Positions 20,840-32,370 of a stretch of DNA of 64,000 nucleotides are shown here, piece by piece. A program made the position numbers and the translations under genes. Numbering within the stretch: the first letter of the stretch is position 1; every line of letters starts with the position of its first letter. The stretch is from Mytilus trossulus. Taxonomy: Eukaryota; Mollusca; Bivalvia; Mytilida; Mytilidae. The stretch is taken from NCBI RefSeq assembly GCF_036588685.1, contig NC_086378.1, forward strand, positions 31,101,578-31,165,577. The letters are read 5' to 3'. Below the pieces are notes generated by a model. That model saw nothing but the letters and a program-made list of their open reading frames with translations, was not told the DNA's origin and made no database searches.

Positions 20840-22440
20840 TACATTATTCAATGTAATGTATATATGCATCTATAAAACATGCACGTTCACATAAGTCCGC
20901 AGCTACGGCATTGCCTAATTTCAAACCTCATCTTCTTCAGCAACACTTATTAAAACTCTTCAAATCCTTTAAAGCTTTGTGTCAGAAATTTTCATAGGAG
21001 GTGACCCACTGCCTACCTAAGAGGGCCCCCGGTCATATATAATCAACCAATTTCCCCCCCCCCCTCTAATTCCGCCTATATTTGATCTTTAATGAATAAG
21101 AGCTGCTGAAAAAAAAATCATATCATTTAAGCATTTCATAATGTTTTTTTATAAATGAATACTAGGATAACTAGATTTTTAAATTAGTAAAAAACTTTGG
21201 TCAGAAAAAAATACTTATTTCTCGCTAAATGATATTTTAATTCGGCTCTGGATCTAAAGAAAAGCAACTAAAGTATAATGGTAAAAGGAATCGTCTGAAA
21301 AAGATTTTGCTAACATTATTATGTAGAAGGTGAAATACGAAGATTCAGAAATAAGACCATATTTAGCCCTATGTACAGTGAAAACCAAAAATAAACAACA
21401 AGAAAACCCTGAATTGAATCATAGTTTATAAAAAAAAAAGTGTTAGCATAGAAACCTTGAAGTTGAAACTACGAACTATAATATGCACCCTGATAACCCC
21501 TAAAATAATATAATATTATCTACTTTCGCGCTATTACCTGAACTTTTTACAGATTGTATATAATAACTGAGTAATTTTTAAGAGATCACGTGATTACCAA
21601 ATAAGGCATATGCATAATGTGGGGTTTAATTTCTAGGACTATCTCTGTATCATAAAAAGATCGATTTTACCGGTAGATGCTTATAGGTGTTTTCTTGTTT
21701 TTTTGCAAAGGTAAGTGTGTGTGTTTTCCTCCCTGGAAAAATAAAACATCGTGTATATATGTGTGTGAAGCAAATATTTTAGATCTAAACACAAAAGTTA
21801 GTAAAATATAGCGATATTGTAATTTAGATAAGAATATCAAACACATGTATTTATAAATTTATTTCAATTTCAATCATACAAATATAAATTGACCTCTGTA
21901 ACTCGTATATAAATTGATGTTTGATTTCAGTGAAACTTCTTTATTAACACTTCCTGGTTCCTTTATTTCTAAAATAATTTTTAAATATTGGATTTATTTT
22001 TCACCTACATGGCTCATTGATAAGCGTTAAACCAAGGATGGATTTTTATATCCTTGGTATTCATTTTTGTGTCAACACTTCAATAACTGTTGTATTGTTT
22101 ATACTGTAGCTAAAAAATAGCTACATACACAGTTTATATTAGATAAATCTGTGAAATGAGTAACTTTTAACAGTACAACATAGTTCAGTGATTGGCTCGG
22201 TCAACTTCACCGTTAGCTTTTTTTAAATTTGAAAGATTTTTTTTTAAATTGACCTTGTGTATATTTTATATTGCTGTCCACCATAATTTGAAAGAACAGC
22301 GTTATGTATAACTTTTAATGTTGATGTCACCCTTCGCGTCAATATTGGAAACTATAACATTCATTTTTAACTCTCTCCAAAAATGAAAGTCTGACGGTAA
22401 GCCATCGCCTTTGTTTGAATTTGTTACTTTTTATTTCACC
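20840..22440. other. Region upstream of the carboxylesterase, mostly unrecognised
   Basis: AT-rich with no coding frame. A possible non-coding first exon ends near 21709 at GCAAAG followed by a good donor (GTAAGT); it could belong to the carboxylesterase transcript, whose first coding exon has an acceptor at 24526-24527. That link is speculative. A small inverted pair (ACCAAGGAT / ATCCTTGGT) lies near 22032-22061. Confidence 0.3.
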
Positions 22441-22470
22441 TAATTGGCGCACATGGAGTACAATATCGTA

Positions 22471-22736
22471 TATATGAGGGGGAGGACAGGTGTAAGGGAG
22501 ACAGGGAGAAAGGGGGTAGGAGAAAGGAGAGGAAGGCTGGGAGAAAGGAGAAAAGGTTGGAGAAAGGAGAAAAAATAAAATATCTCTCCTTTTAAAAAAA
22601 TATCTAATATTTCAAGAAAAAATATCTCAAAAGGAGATGTTTTATTCTAATGGGAGAAAGGAGAACGGGGGTAGGAGAAAGGAGAAGAGGGGTGGGAGAA
22701 GGGAGAAGGGTACCCCCTGTCCTCCCCCTCGTATAT
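22471..22736. mobile_element. TIR element with GGAGAAAGG purine-rich interior
   Basis: GAGGGGGAGGACAGG near 22476 is inverted as CCTGTCCTCCCCCTC near 22716-22730, with TATAT-type sequence outside both. The interior is a run of GGGAGAAAGGAGAA variants on one strand, with a central AAATATCTCTCC / GGAGATGTTTTATT block that pairs imperfectly. Small (266 bp), no ORF; a MITE-like element built around a purine minisatellite. Confidence 0.6.
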
Positions 22737-22834
22737 AGTATCTGCAGATTGAGATACTATATTCCCGGTTCTATTTTTACTATTTTTTAGTTTCTGTATT
22801 TTAAAATAAACTTAATATCGTATCATTTTTTAAC

Positions 22835-23765
22835 CGGATTTTTGTGACAAAAATGTCGGTTATTAAATTGGGGATGCTCGGCGGGCGGCAGGGCGGGCGG
22901 TCGGGCGGGCGGCAATCAAATGTTGTCCGTGCATTAACTCAAGAACCGTTCAACCAAAGCTTTTAAAATTTTAATATGTAGTTACTGACAACTAAATGAA
23001 GGTCAAGTTCAATAATGGTCATTTTGACTTTTACCGTTCAGGAGTTATGGTTCTTGAAAGATTGAAAAATGGCGTTTCCAGTCGTGTCCGTGCATTTACG
23101 CATGAACAGTTCTACCAAAGCTTCCCAAATTTTAATATGTTGTTACTGGTGACAAAATGGAGGTCAAGTTCTATAATGACGATTTTGACTTTTACCGTTC
23201 AGGAGTTATGGTTCTTGAAAGATTGAAAAATGGCGTTTCCAGTCGTGTCCGTGCATTTACGCATGAACTGTTCTACCAAAGCTTCCCAAATTTTAATATG
23301 TTGTTACTGGTGACAAAATGGAGGTCAAATTTAATAATGACGATTTTGACTTTTACCGTTCAGGAGTTATGGTTCTTGAAAGAATGAAAAATGGTGTTTC
23401 CAGTAGTGTCCCTGCATTTTCTCATGAACCATTCAACCAAAGCTTTTCAAATTTTAATATGTTGTTACTGATGAAAAAATAGAGGTCAAGTTCAATAATG
23501 ACGATTTTGACTTTTACCGTTCAGGAGTTATGGTTCTTGAAAGATCGTAAAATGGTGTTTCCATTCACGTTGTTGCATTTACTCACAAACCATTCAATCT
23601 AAGCTTTTCAAATTTTAATATGTTGATACTGATGACAAAATAGAGGTCAAATTTGATATTGACAATTTTAACTTTCACCAATCATCAGTAATGGTTCTTG
23701 TGATATTGCCAGGACACAAATAAATGCTAATAAATCCGGTTTGCTGTCGTTGTGACAGCCTCTTG
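22835..23765 (+). repeat. 161-bp-period tandem repeat within a dispersed element
   Basis: About five units of 161 bp, marked by TTTTGACTTTTACCGTTCAG and GTTATGGTTCTTGAAAGATT. The head has GGGCGGGCGG repeats. AACCGGATTT at the left is inverted as AAATCCGGTT at the right. Right-hand units are more diverged. The two 76-codon ORFs are nearly identical because they are repeat copies, not because they are genes. I recognise the family from mollusc genomes; class uncertain. Confidence 0.8.
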
Positions 23766-23769
23766 TTTT

Positions 23770-23965
23770 AATATTAAATCGGCCTCATTACACTCAATGT
23801 CTCTTACTATAATTATATCCTACTTTGCTCATATTATCAATTTATTATTTGTGTATTACTTATTGTGTATTTCACTAATGTTTATATAATCATTGTTTTT
23901 GTATCTTGCCTGACAAGGGCCCATGATTGGAAAATAAAATAATGTCTAATGTCTATGTATGAGCT
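23770..23965 (+). mobile_element. LINE-type 3' end
   Basis: The stretch TGACAAGGGCCCATGATTGG is followed by AAAATAAAATAATGTCTAAT and a short tandem GTCTAATGTCTA end. This is the layout of a 3' untranslated tail and short terminal repeat of a LINE; the coding part is missing here. Confidence 0.45.
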
Positions 23966-24031
23966 TTCACCATAATTGGAGCTATCGTGATCATAACATT
24001 TACTAAAGTGTTTACAGGAGGCGAGCTTCTG

Positions 24032-24131
24032 TAGTGGCGGATCCAGAACTTTTCATTAGAGAGAAGAAGGGGGTCCAGTCATGCTTCACTGATTTCAACC
24101 AAATTTTTCCCACGAAAAAAGGGGGGGGGGG
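24032..24131 (+). mobile_element. Truncated GGCGGATCC-type MITE
   Basis: Starts AGTGGCGGATCCAGAA, then GGGGGTCCAGTCATGCTTCA, and breaks off at a poly-G run. The inverted partner is missing. Same family as 58621-58774. Confidence 0.6.
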
Positions 24132-24548
24132 GAGGGCGGGCATATCAAATACGTACGTAGATATTAAAGTGTTATAAATAGCGAAAATGTCGAAAAATAT
24201 TGTCAAACACGACCATTGCATTCCTCGTCTTTGGGTAGAAAACCTAATATTTCATAGTAGTAGAAAATTTTATCACTAAAAAATTGACAGATATATATTA
24301 GTATTTTCTATTTTTTTACTATACTGAGCTGGACGATGTCATCAAAGATACCAGGCTTATGAATTTGTACATTAGTGGCGAATTTTATCAATATAATACT
24401 CACCAGAGGTTCTTAATACTTAACAGCTTTAAGTTCACAAATTTGAATTGCATATGACACCGAAAAATCTCGAGATTTTGTGCCAAATACAGTAAAAACA
24501 GTAATTGTTATTTTATCTTTCTTTTAGGTAGATCACAGTAATATCACA

Positions 24549-27500
24549 ATGAAATCATCTCTCGTGTGTTTAATTTTTACTTTTTTGGTTGTTTTAATTG
24601 GTGCTGATAGTAACGCAGACACAGCGGTTATAAATGCACCATCTGGACCAATCAAAGGACTTAGACTGAATTATCCCAAAACAGGAGAACCGTTATTTGA
24701 ATTCAGGGGAATACCCTTTGCGAAACCACCGATTGGCTCATTGAGATTCCAAAAAACAGAACCACTAGAAAAAAGAAAAGAAGTACACGATGGAACAAAG
24801 TACGGACACATCTGTATGCAGCCGGGTATCGATTTCATACCTGAATCTAGTAGACCAGCCATGTCGGAAGATTGTTTGGTATTGAATGTCTACGTTCCAA
24901 GAAAGTTACAAGGTCAAAAATTATCAGTTATGGTATGGATACACGGTGGTGGTTTTTGGATTGGTTATGGACACCAATACGATGGTGGAAAACTTGCTAT
25001 GGAAGGAAATGTTATTATTGTAACAATAAACTATAGACTTGGTGCATTTGGCCTTTTTTCTGTAGGTCATTCTGCAGCAAGAGGTAACTATGGTTTATGG
25101 GATCAAAAGATGGCACTCCAATGGGTACATGATAATATAGAATCATTTGGAGGTAATCCCGAGTCTGTTACACTATTTGGTGAATCCGCGGGGGGAATGA
25201 GTGCATCATTCCAATCACTTATACCTTCAAATAAAGGACTTTTTCAGCGAGTTATTGCACAGAGTAGTGTTGTATCTAGATTTGTACTTCTAAAAGATAG
25301 CAGTGTTGAAAAATTTGTAGCAGAAATAGCTGAAAAATCTTCCTGTCCATTTGATGATAAACAAATATTCGTTGACTGTTTAAGACAGAAAACTGCTGAT
25401 GAATTTCTTAAATTATCCGACGTATTTGCTTCAATGCCAACGGACAAGATGATGTTTGATTGCCTTGGAATGCCGGTCGTAGATCATGAACTGTTTCTAG
25501 AACATCCAATTAAAAGTCTTGAAGACAAGTCATCAGATGTGTCCCATTTTTTCCGTTCTCTAGATTTCATGGCGGGAGCTACTTCTAACGAAGGATCCGT
25601 ATTATATATGATGTTTCCACCAAGCTTTCAAGAACACTATGCCTTTAATGTTACTGAAGGTATTCCATACAAAGCACTTTGTGACGGAATAGTATCACCC
25701 TTAGTGGAATTGTGGTATGCTAACAACTCAGACGTCAAGGACAAACTATGTAAATATTATTCCGCAGAGTCTATCGCAGATCAATCTTTAAAAGCAACAG
25801 ATGCCTGGGCTGACATTTTATTTAATTTTGCTATCAATAAAATGTTAGAATATCACTCTGGAGGTAACACATATCAATATGTGGTATCAAAATTAAGTCC
25901 AAAACCTGTCGGCGGGCCTCCTCCGTCATGGTTCAAAGGTGTCGGGCATGGTGATGAATTACTTTACTTTTTCAACATTACACAGTTTCTGTCACTGGAC
26001 GAAGAAGTGGTACTGAATAATGAAGATAAGGATTTTGAAAAGAAAATGATAAGCTATTGGACATATTTTGCTAAGACTGGGTAAGTCGAAAATGACGATT
26101 AAGTTTTTTTTGCCAAAAAAGTCCAGCAAGACTTGAAGTCCACTTACAATCATATCTCCGCAGGTACTCCTGTAGTAATTTTTTTTCGCGTGCATCAGCT
26201 TTTATGTTACTTATGTTTTATATAGAACAATGAATCAGCACCTGTACATGGAATATAATTCTCCCAGTTGATACGATAAATCGAAGCTTGCATTTCCTAT
26301 CATGGACTTGTTATTTGAAAGAAAGGTTTCAAACCTAAGGTTTCATAATATGATGGAATTAAAGTAATTCCGCTTACAAAATTTACAGACACGGCATGCA
26401 TCGTGCATTTTGATAACTGTTGGAATATCTGTTTCACAGTAGTTGCGGAACCGTAACTCTTATGGTCCTTTTTATTTATTTTTCATACGCCCGTCTAAGG
26501 TGGGACGTATTATTGTAAACTGTTGTCCGTCCGTCCGTCCACACTTCAGTCACTATGATTACTAAAAAAAAGCTTCCACAAACTTTGATGACACTTTGTT
26601 GAATTATTTATATCTATTGACGTAAGCTCCCTTTCGATTTTTATAAATTTCAGGTTTTTCGTTTCCGTGTTATGAAGTTTTATCCTTAAAAAAGGGGGAT
26701 TTTTAAGTTTTCTGACAATAACTCGAAAATGCTTCCATCAACTTTAATGAAACTTTGGTGAATAATTGTTTATATCTATTGGTGTATGCTCCTTTTCGAT
26801 TTTTATAAATTTCAGATTTTACGTTTCCGTGTAATGAATTTTTATGCTTAAAAGGGGGATTCAGTTGTCGGACAATCACTCTTAAACCCTTTGCTACCTT
26901 TCAATTTTTTATAAATTTTAGATTTTATGTTTTTTTCAGTTATGAATTTATACTTGAAAAGGGGGGATTTTCCAGTATTTGGACAAAAACTCAAAAACAC
27001 TTTCCAATTTTATAAAACTTTGCTGAATTGTTTATATCTATTGATGTAAGATCCCTTATGATTTATATGAATTTTTGATTTGACATTTTTGGTGTTATGC
27101 AGTCTTATTCTTAAAAACAATGAGGCTTTTTTCCCCAGTTTTTCGGATAATAAATCAAAAATGCTTTCAGCAGTGTATGATGAAACTATTGTGACTTGTT
27201 TATATCTATTGAACTAAGTACCCTTTGTGTTTTATATAATTTCTTATTTGATGTTGTACAGTTGTGGAATTTTTCTTCTTGAAAAAAATGTCGGAAACGA
27301 TCAAGGAAAAATCGTAGAATAAAGCCTAATTAATGAAGAAAAAAAAAATCATTTACAGCATAAAGACAAGCTAAACGGAAAACAGACGTATCATGCGCTT
27401 TTAGCATATGGTCATCAAAAAAGTTAAAAAAAATAACATAAGGACCTAAGAGCTACGGTTCCGCTGCTAGTTTCACAGATTACGATGGATATATTCGAAT

Positions 27501-29695
27501 TGTTCTAAATACAGCCACGTCCTCTCTTACTAGAATTTTGCATCACCGAATTTGACATACATCAAACTTGTAAGATTACTGGTGCCTGGTGTGAAAAGAG
27601 ATATATTTATCCCTCTAGAGCCCCTTTGATAACCAAACGGTTTTGATGACGTTCGTAATGCTCAGTATTTATACGCCTGTTTACAGGACGTGTTATATGG
27701 TATACCGTTGTCCGTCTGTCCGTCCGTCATCAACATGTTTGTACATTAACTCAAAACGCTTTAACCAATTTAAATGAAACTTTTGTGGTCGATTGTTTAT
27801 ATCTATTGTTGTGAGTTCCCTTTTAATTTTTATAAATTTCAGATTTGACGTTTCCGAGTTTTGGGTTTTTATTAATTTCAAAAGGGGGATTTTTTTTCCA
27901 GTTTTCGGACAATAACTCAAAAAAACACTTTCACGATGGAGGTTTAAAATTTCAAAATAAATGTTCGTATCCTTTGTTGTGGAGTAATATATAAAAGTCT
28001 TTGGAGACAGTGGATGATCATTAGAACTTTACTAAGAATTAATGCAATACATAAATTCTAAAAATGATATCAGCTATGCTATAGTCAAGGGTTACAATCA
28101 AAATCTCGTGATGGATATACACACACCGGAAGTTACAGTAGAACTCGCCGCTTGAAAGGTTAGTAGTTGCATTTTCTTGTTTATATCAATTAAATATTGA
28201 TTGTAATTTGGCACACCGAATATCGGATAGTATGTTGTTTTAAATTCCACAATTGTTTTTGCTAGAAAGCGTGCAGTTATTGCAAACACTTCGACCACAG
28301 GCACTTGTTTCTGTCAATATGGGGTTTACTATCCATACCAGTACTAAAAAAACACAAGGTAGCTAACGGAAATTTTCAATGTGTTCGCTTCAACCAATAT
28401 TTTATTACTTTCCCTTGCCCCTTTCACGAATAAAAGTACACCAGTCTTTCGGTAATTGATTTATCTTTACAATGAAACAACTCTCACGTACCTTGAGAAT
28501 ACCCCTCAAACAGTTTAACACACTTGAGATGAGAATTATTGACCTTTTTCCAGACCATTGAATTTGGACGGACTTAACTTCCGGTTTACTTAGGAAGTTA
28601 ATATAACACAGCAATCTGATTGGTCGAATTCATCTGGTTACCTGTTTATTTATACTAGTTACCAGAAACCAGAAAAATGTGACCAATGGGATTGCACAGT
28701 TTTATTAACTTCCTAAGTAAACCGGAAGTTAAGTCCGTCCAAATTCAATGGTCTGGAAACAGGTCAATTATTCTCATCTCAAGTGTGTTAAACTGTTTGA
28801 GGGGTATTCTCAAGGTACGTGAGAGTTGTTTCATTGTAAAGATAAATCAATTACCGAAAGACTGGTGTACTTTTATTCGTGAAAGGGGCAAGGGAAAGTA
28901 ATAAAATATTGGTTGAAGCGAACACATTGAAAATTTCCGTTAGCTACCTTGTGTTTTTTTAGTACTGGTATGGATAGTAAACCCATATTGACAGAAACAA
29001 GTGCCTGTGACTTCGACACAGTTATCTGGTGAAATTTTGGAACTGTGTCGAGGTGTTAGCATTAACTGCACGCTTTCCAGCAAGGATAATTTTGTATTTC
29101 AAAACTAGATAGTATCCGACATTCGGTGCACTGCCTTATTTATTAAATTTTATTGATATAAGCAAGAAAATACGACTACTTACCTTTCAAGCGGTCTGCT
29201 CGACTGTTACTTCCGGTGTGTGTATATCCATCACGTGATTTAGATTGTACCCCTTGATAGTATTTTAAAAGAAATGACTCTGCGAGCATTTAAACCAGAA
29301 ATATTGAATTGTGAAATTTTTAATCAAATTTATGCGAAAGAAAATAACACGAGGAGCTAAATGAAATGTTATAAATGAAATACGATAGTTTTCTTTTAAA
29401 GAATAGCCGCTATAATGTCTGGCTAAAGATTATATTAACAACTATGTTTTCCATCCACATTCTTTAATACTAGTGACACATTATTTTATGTTATTGTAGA
29501 GTGCCATACGGTGGTGATGGGTCGGTACCATGGAAACCATACAATATTGAAGACAAACATTATCTGAATTTAGACGATGAGATGGCACTAAAAAGTAACT
29601 ACAAACCTGAAATATTGGACCTTTGGTCAAACCAACTACCAGCTACTGATTTGGAATCAGCGACTCCAGACACCGGTCAACGTGATGAATTATGA
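24549..29695 (+). CDS. Type-B carboxylesterase with C-terminal RDEL (two coding exons)
   Basis: A serine ester hydrolase of the alpha/beta-hydrolase carboxylesterase family, 575 aa, the usual length. Exons: 24549-26080 (preceded by an acceptor at 24526-24527, so an upstream non-coding exon exists) and 29500-29695. Residues 1-19 are a signal peptide. Visible features: oxyanion-hole HGGGF at 132-136, nucleophile Ser213 in GESAGG, Glu348 in TSNEG, His467 in GVGHGDEL, and Cys89/Cys109 and Cys266/Cys277 as the expected disulfide pairs. N-glycosylation sequons lie at 367, 392 and 476. The protein ends in QRDEL, a KDEL-type retrieval signal, so it probably resides in the ER lumen and hydrolyses xenobiotic or lipid esters, like vertebrate liver carboxylesterases. 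A polyadenylation signal AATAAA is at 29763. The substrate cannot be predicted. Confidence 0.93.
26440..27469. mobile_element. Mutator-like TIR element with 9-bp target duplication
   Basis: The element is bounded by GTTTCACAG at 26431-26439 and 27470-27478. Its ends are inverted: TAGTTGCGGAACCGTA on the left and TACGGTTCCGCTGCTA on the right, and pairing continues through CTCTTATGGTCCTT. The interior has CCGTCCGTCCGTCC and several diverged subrepeats of the form GTTTATATCTATTGATGTAA with AAAGGGGGATTTT. No transposase is present. A 9-bp duplication is typical of Mutator-like elements. It lies in the carboxylesterase intron. Confidence 0.85.
27672..27960 (+). repeat. Partial copy of the subrepeats of the preceding element
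   Basis: Starts with ATACGCCTGTTTACAGGACG and CCGTCTGTCCGTCCGTC, and repeats the GTTTATATCTATTGTTGTGA and AAAAGGGGGATTTT landmarks seen at 26500-27360. It lacks the terminal repeats. Same orientation as the 26440 element. Confidence 0.65.
28086..29262. repeat. Long inverted repeat (near-palindrome) in the carboxylesterase intron
   Basis: The left arm (about 28086-28623) and right arm (about 28682-29262) are inverted copies at high identity, around a spacer of about 60 bp. Outer landmarks are CACACCGGAAGTTAC at 28120 and GTTACTTCCGGTGTGTG at 29207; inner ones are ACTTCCGGTTTACTTAGGAA and its complement. A 69-71 codon frame appears on the minus strand of the left arm and the plus strand of the right arm with almost the same translation, as expected for an inverted copy. 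The right arm has an extra 35-bp-scale insertion near 29012. Confidence 0.9.
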
Positions 29696-29762
29696 TTATT
29701 TTAGTTTCAATGATATTTATCTGTTGTATTCCTTGTGTTTTGATATTGATAGAGCTTTTTAT

Positions 29763-29768
29763 AATAAA
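29763..29768 (+). terminator. Polyadenylation signal AATAAA of the carboxylesterase
   Basis: AATAAA lies 68 bp after the stop codon in AT-rich sequence, a normal position for the 3' end signal. Not confirmed by transcript data. Confidence 0.5.
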
Positions 29769-30117
29769 ACATATGTGTTAAAGGCACAAAGGACTGCTAT
29801 CAGGATGTTTTTTTGATCGAGTGGTCATTTGACTTCTATGTAAATAGGAATAATGCTGGACTCCCCAAGTCAACATAAACTGATCCTAAACTTAAAGTAT
29901 TCAAATTCTTTATAAAAAGCCACATGTGCAATCTAGTTTTCAATCAGAAACTAGTGTATTGAACCTACTCAGCGAGATTTATTGTTACGCACGATTGTCA
30001 TTCTGATATCGAGAAATAAGAAAGGTATAACTTTGAAGAATTTTAATATATAAGTTCAACTCCTCAAAAGAGCATTAAATCCAACCTAAAATCGTGTTGT
30101 CCAGGATTTTGAAATAA

Positions 30118-30290
30118 CATGATTGTCGTTTTTCATTTGTCAATTCGGGGCTTTTAATAGTATAACTATGCGGTTTGGGTTTTGCTCGGCATTGAAGAAT
30201 AACGGATGTTGACTTATAATTTTTAATTTCTGTGAATTTTGGTCGCATGTAAAGAGCTGAGAGTTGTTAATTATACACCATCTTCTAATC
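30118..30290 (-). repeat. Repeat family C, minus orientation, diverged
   Basis: Has CGGGGCTTTTAATAGTATAA, ACTATGCGGTTTGGGTTTTG and GAGAGTTGTTAATTATACAC in the order expected for the reversed family. Confidence 0.55.
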
Positions 30291-30411
30291 TGTATATAAA
30301 CACATAAAGTAGCATGCACTCCAACCTAAACCTTGTTATCTAGGGTTTTGCAATGATATGTGATATAGTTCATTATGCAAAGTACATTTTTTTTAGAAGA
30401 AAGAAAAGCAA

Positions 30412-31961
30412 ATATGACTAGATTAGGTGTACTTGACTCATATTTTGAAAAGTATTTCAAAAGAAATATATAAAATTCGGTTCTATTGTTTTAATTTGTT
30501 TTGTTCCTTTAATCAACTTAAGATGTACAAATGTTATTTTTAATAAAAAAAATAAAATTGACAAGTAACAATTTCAATCGGACAAGTTAGTTTTGGTATG
30601 TACTGTCCTAATGGACAAGTTGATAAAAAAAAAAAGCTATTGTAGAGGCAACTGGTCATTTCGATGGCAGCTGTATGCCACCATATATATACTTCTTTAC
30701 TGTACCATGCTTGCTTTAATATACCAAGGAGAAATTCACTTAATATTGTATGATGCGTCATTAATATATTCACCCTGTGTTTTGTTCCTTATCATTAGCG
30801 TTTATGATTCTGTATTCTGTTGTGCAGTCCATTTGATTTAAAAAAGGTTGTTGTGGTATTAGTTGAAATTCAAAATGGTTCTTATAAGAAACAATCTGGC
30901 CATGGTTTTGTCGATTTAAAAAGGTCGTTGTGGTGCGTTATTTCTAAAACATTATAATTGGTATTAGTTGAATTTATAATGGTTCTTGAAAGAAACAATC
31001 TGGCTATGGTTTTTGTCGATTTAAAAAAGTCGTTGTGGTATACCAGGGTGACTTCCGGTCAACTTTTTGCCCTTTTATAGTAATATATTTATTTTTTTCT
31101 TTATATCATATTATTTGTCATTTAAATTTCTTTAAGAATCAATTTACAGACTTTGACCGGGATTTTAATTTTTTTTGGACTTGTAATTCAAAGTTGAAAA
31201 TTTGACTTCATCATTTATATACCAGGGTGACTTCCGGTCAACTTTTTGCCCTTTTATAGTAATATATTTATTTTTTTCTTTATATCATATTATTTGTCAT
31301 TTAAATGTCTTTAAGAATCAATTTACAGACTTTGACCGGGTTATATGCTTTTTCGTGAATATAAGTTTTACTGTTCAAAAATGTGTTGTCAGAGTCACAC
31401 TAAGAAACACTTCCGGTCAACTTTTCGGTAAAAAAGCATATTCAAATATTTTTTTTTTTAATTTAATCTTATAGCCCATTGTAATAGCTTTCAGAATCAC
31501 TTTTATTTATTGATTTATCTTAAGCGGTTCCAGAGATATTAATTATAATACACCAATTTTTCACTTCCGCGTTTTCCACTTCCGCGTTTTAGACCCTCCC
31601 GTTGTGGTGCGTTATTTCTAAAACATTATAATTGGTATTAGTTGAATTTATAATGGTTCTTGAAAGAAACAATCTTGCTAGGGTTTTGTCGATTTAAAAA
31701 GGTCGTTGTGGTGCGTTATTTCCAAAACATTATAATTGGTATTAATTGTATTTATAATGGTTCTGGAAAGAAACAATCTGGCTATGGTATTGTCGATTTA
31801 AATGGTCATAGTGGTGCGTTATTTCTAAAACATTATAAAAACTTTTACCTGGAGTTTTAATGGTTCCTAAAAGAAACAATCTGGCGATAGTTTGTCGATT
31901 AGAAAAGGTCGTTGTGATGCGTTATTTCTCAGAAAAATATAAATGGTTTTAGTTGGATGTT
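30412..31961 (-). repeat. Inverted partial copy of the array unit, left flank
   Basis: This stretch is the reverse complement of the part of the unit lying at about 32790-33768: it contains the complement of the CATGGTACAGTAAAGAAGTA block (near 30700) and the 105-bp subrepeats with AACAATCTGGC. It abuts unit 1 directly at 31961/31962. It contains one insertion (31040-31599) that no other copy has. Confidence 0.88.
31040..31599. mobile_element. 560-bp insertion with 9-bp target duplication
   Basis: CGTTGTGGT flanks it on both sides (31031-31039 and 31600-31608), and removing it restores the local 105-bp subrepeat sequence. Its interior has two direct copies (from 31041 and 31220, 179 bp apart) starting ACCAGGGTGACTTCCGGTCA, and ends with ACTTCCGCGTTTTAGACCCT. 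Terminal inversion is short at best (AGGGT at both ends). The 9-bp duplication points to a Mutator-like transposition. Confidence 0.65.
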
Positions 31962-32320
31962 CTGTCTCGGTTTATCTTTCTCTTTTAAAACATTTCATTG
32001 AGGGAAAGACATTCAAAAGCTTAACAACCTTTCAGTTATGTTTTTTTTCCTATACAACGATTTCAGAAAGTACACAATTTGCCAAAGTCTTAATCGTAAG
32101 TTATTAAATAAAAAATGGGAATAGATTTAAAAGAAACATTAAAAAATTCTACCATTAAATCGCAATTTTACAGTAAGTCTAAACCAAAAAAAGGATAGCA
32201 ATTTAAAACTTACCCAAGTCGTATTTCCCCCTTTCTTTACCCTTCAAGCCTACAAGGAACTTTTCTAGGATCCGTGGATTGCTGAACATCGTCCACATCT
32301 AAAACGTTCTTGTTAATTGA

Positions 32321-32370
32321 TGACGTCATGTGTTAAAACAGTTATTGGCCAATCAAATCGGTATATAGAG
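32321..32370 (+). promoter_or_regulatory. Promoter-like cluster in the array unit: CRE, CCAAT, TATA-like
   Basis: TGACGTCA (a perfect cAMP-response-element palindrome) is followed 20 bp later by ATTGGCCAAT (overlapping CCAAT boxes in both directions) and then GTATATAGAG. The same cluster is at 36614 and 41100; unit 4 has lost it. Spacing is compatible with a core promoter, but in AT-rich DNA this can arise by chance and there is no ORF downstream. Confidence 0.3.

Noticed and set aside
22996-23387. Two nearly identical 76-codon frames
   Set aside because: They are copies of the 161-bp tandem repeat and overlap each other by period, with no start or splice context.
24671-26195. Minus-strand frames across the carboxylesterase
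   Set aside because: Shadow frames of a clear coding exon.
28405-28901. Pair of nearly identical 69 and 71 codon frames on opposite strands
   Set aside because: They are the two arms of the long inverted repeat; identity reflects the palindrome, not a conserved protein.
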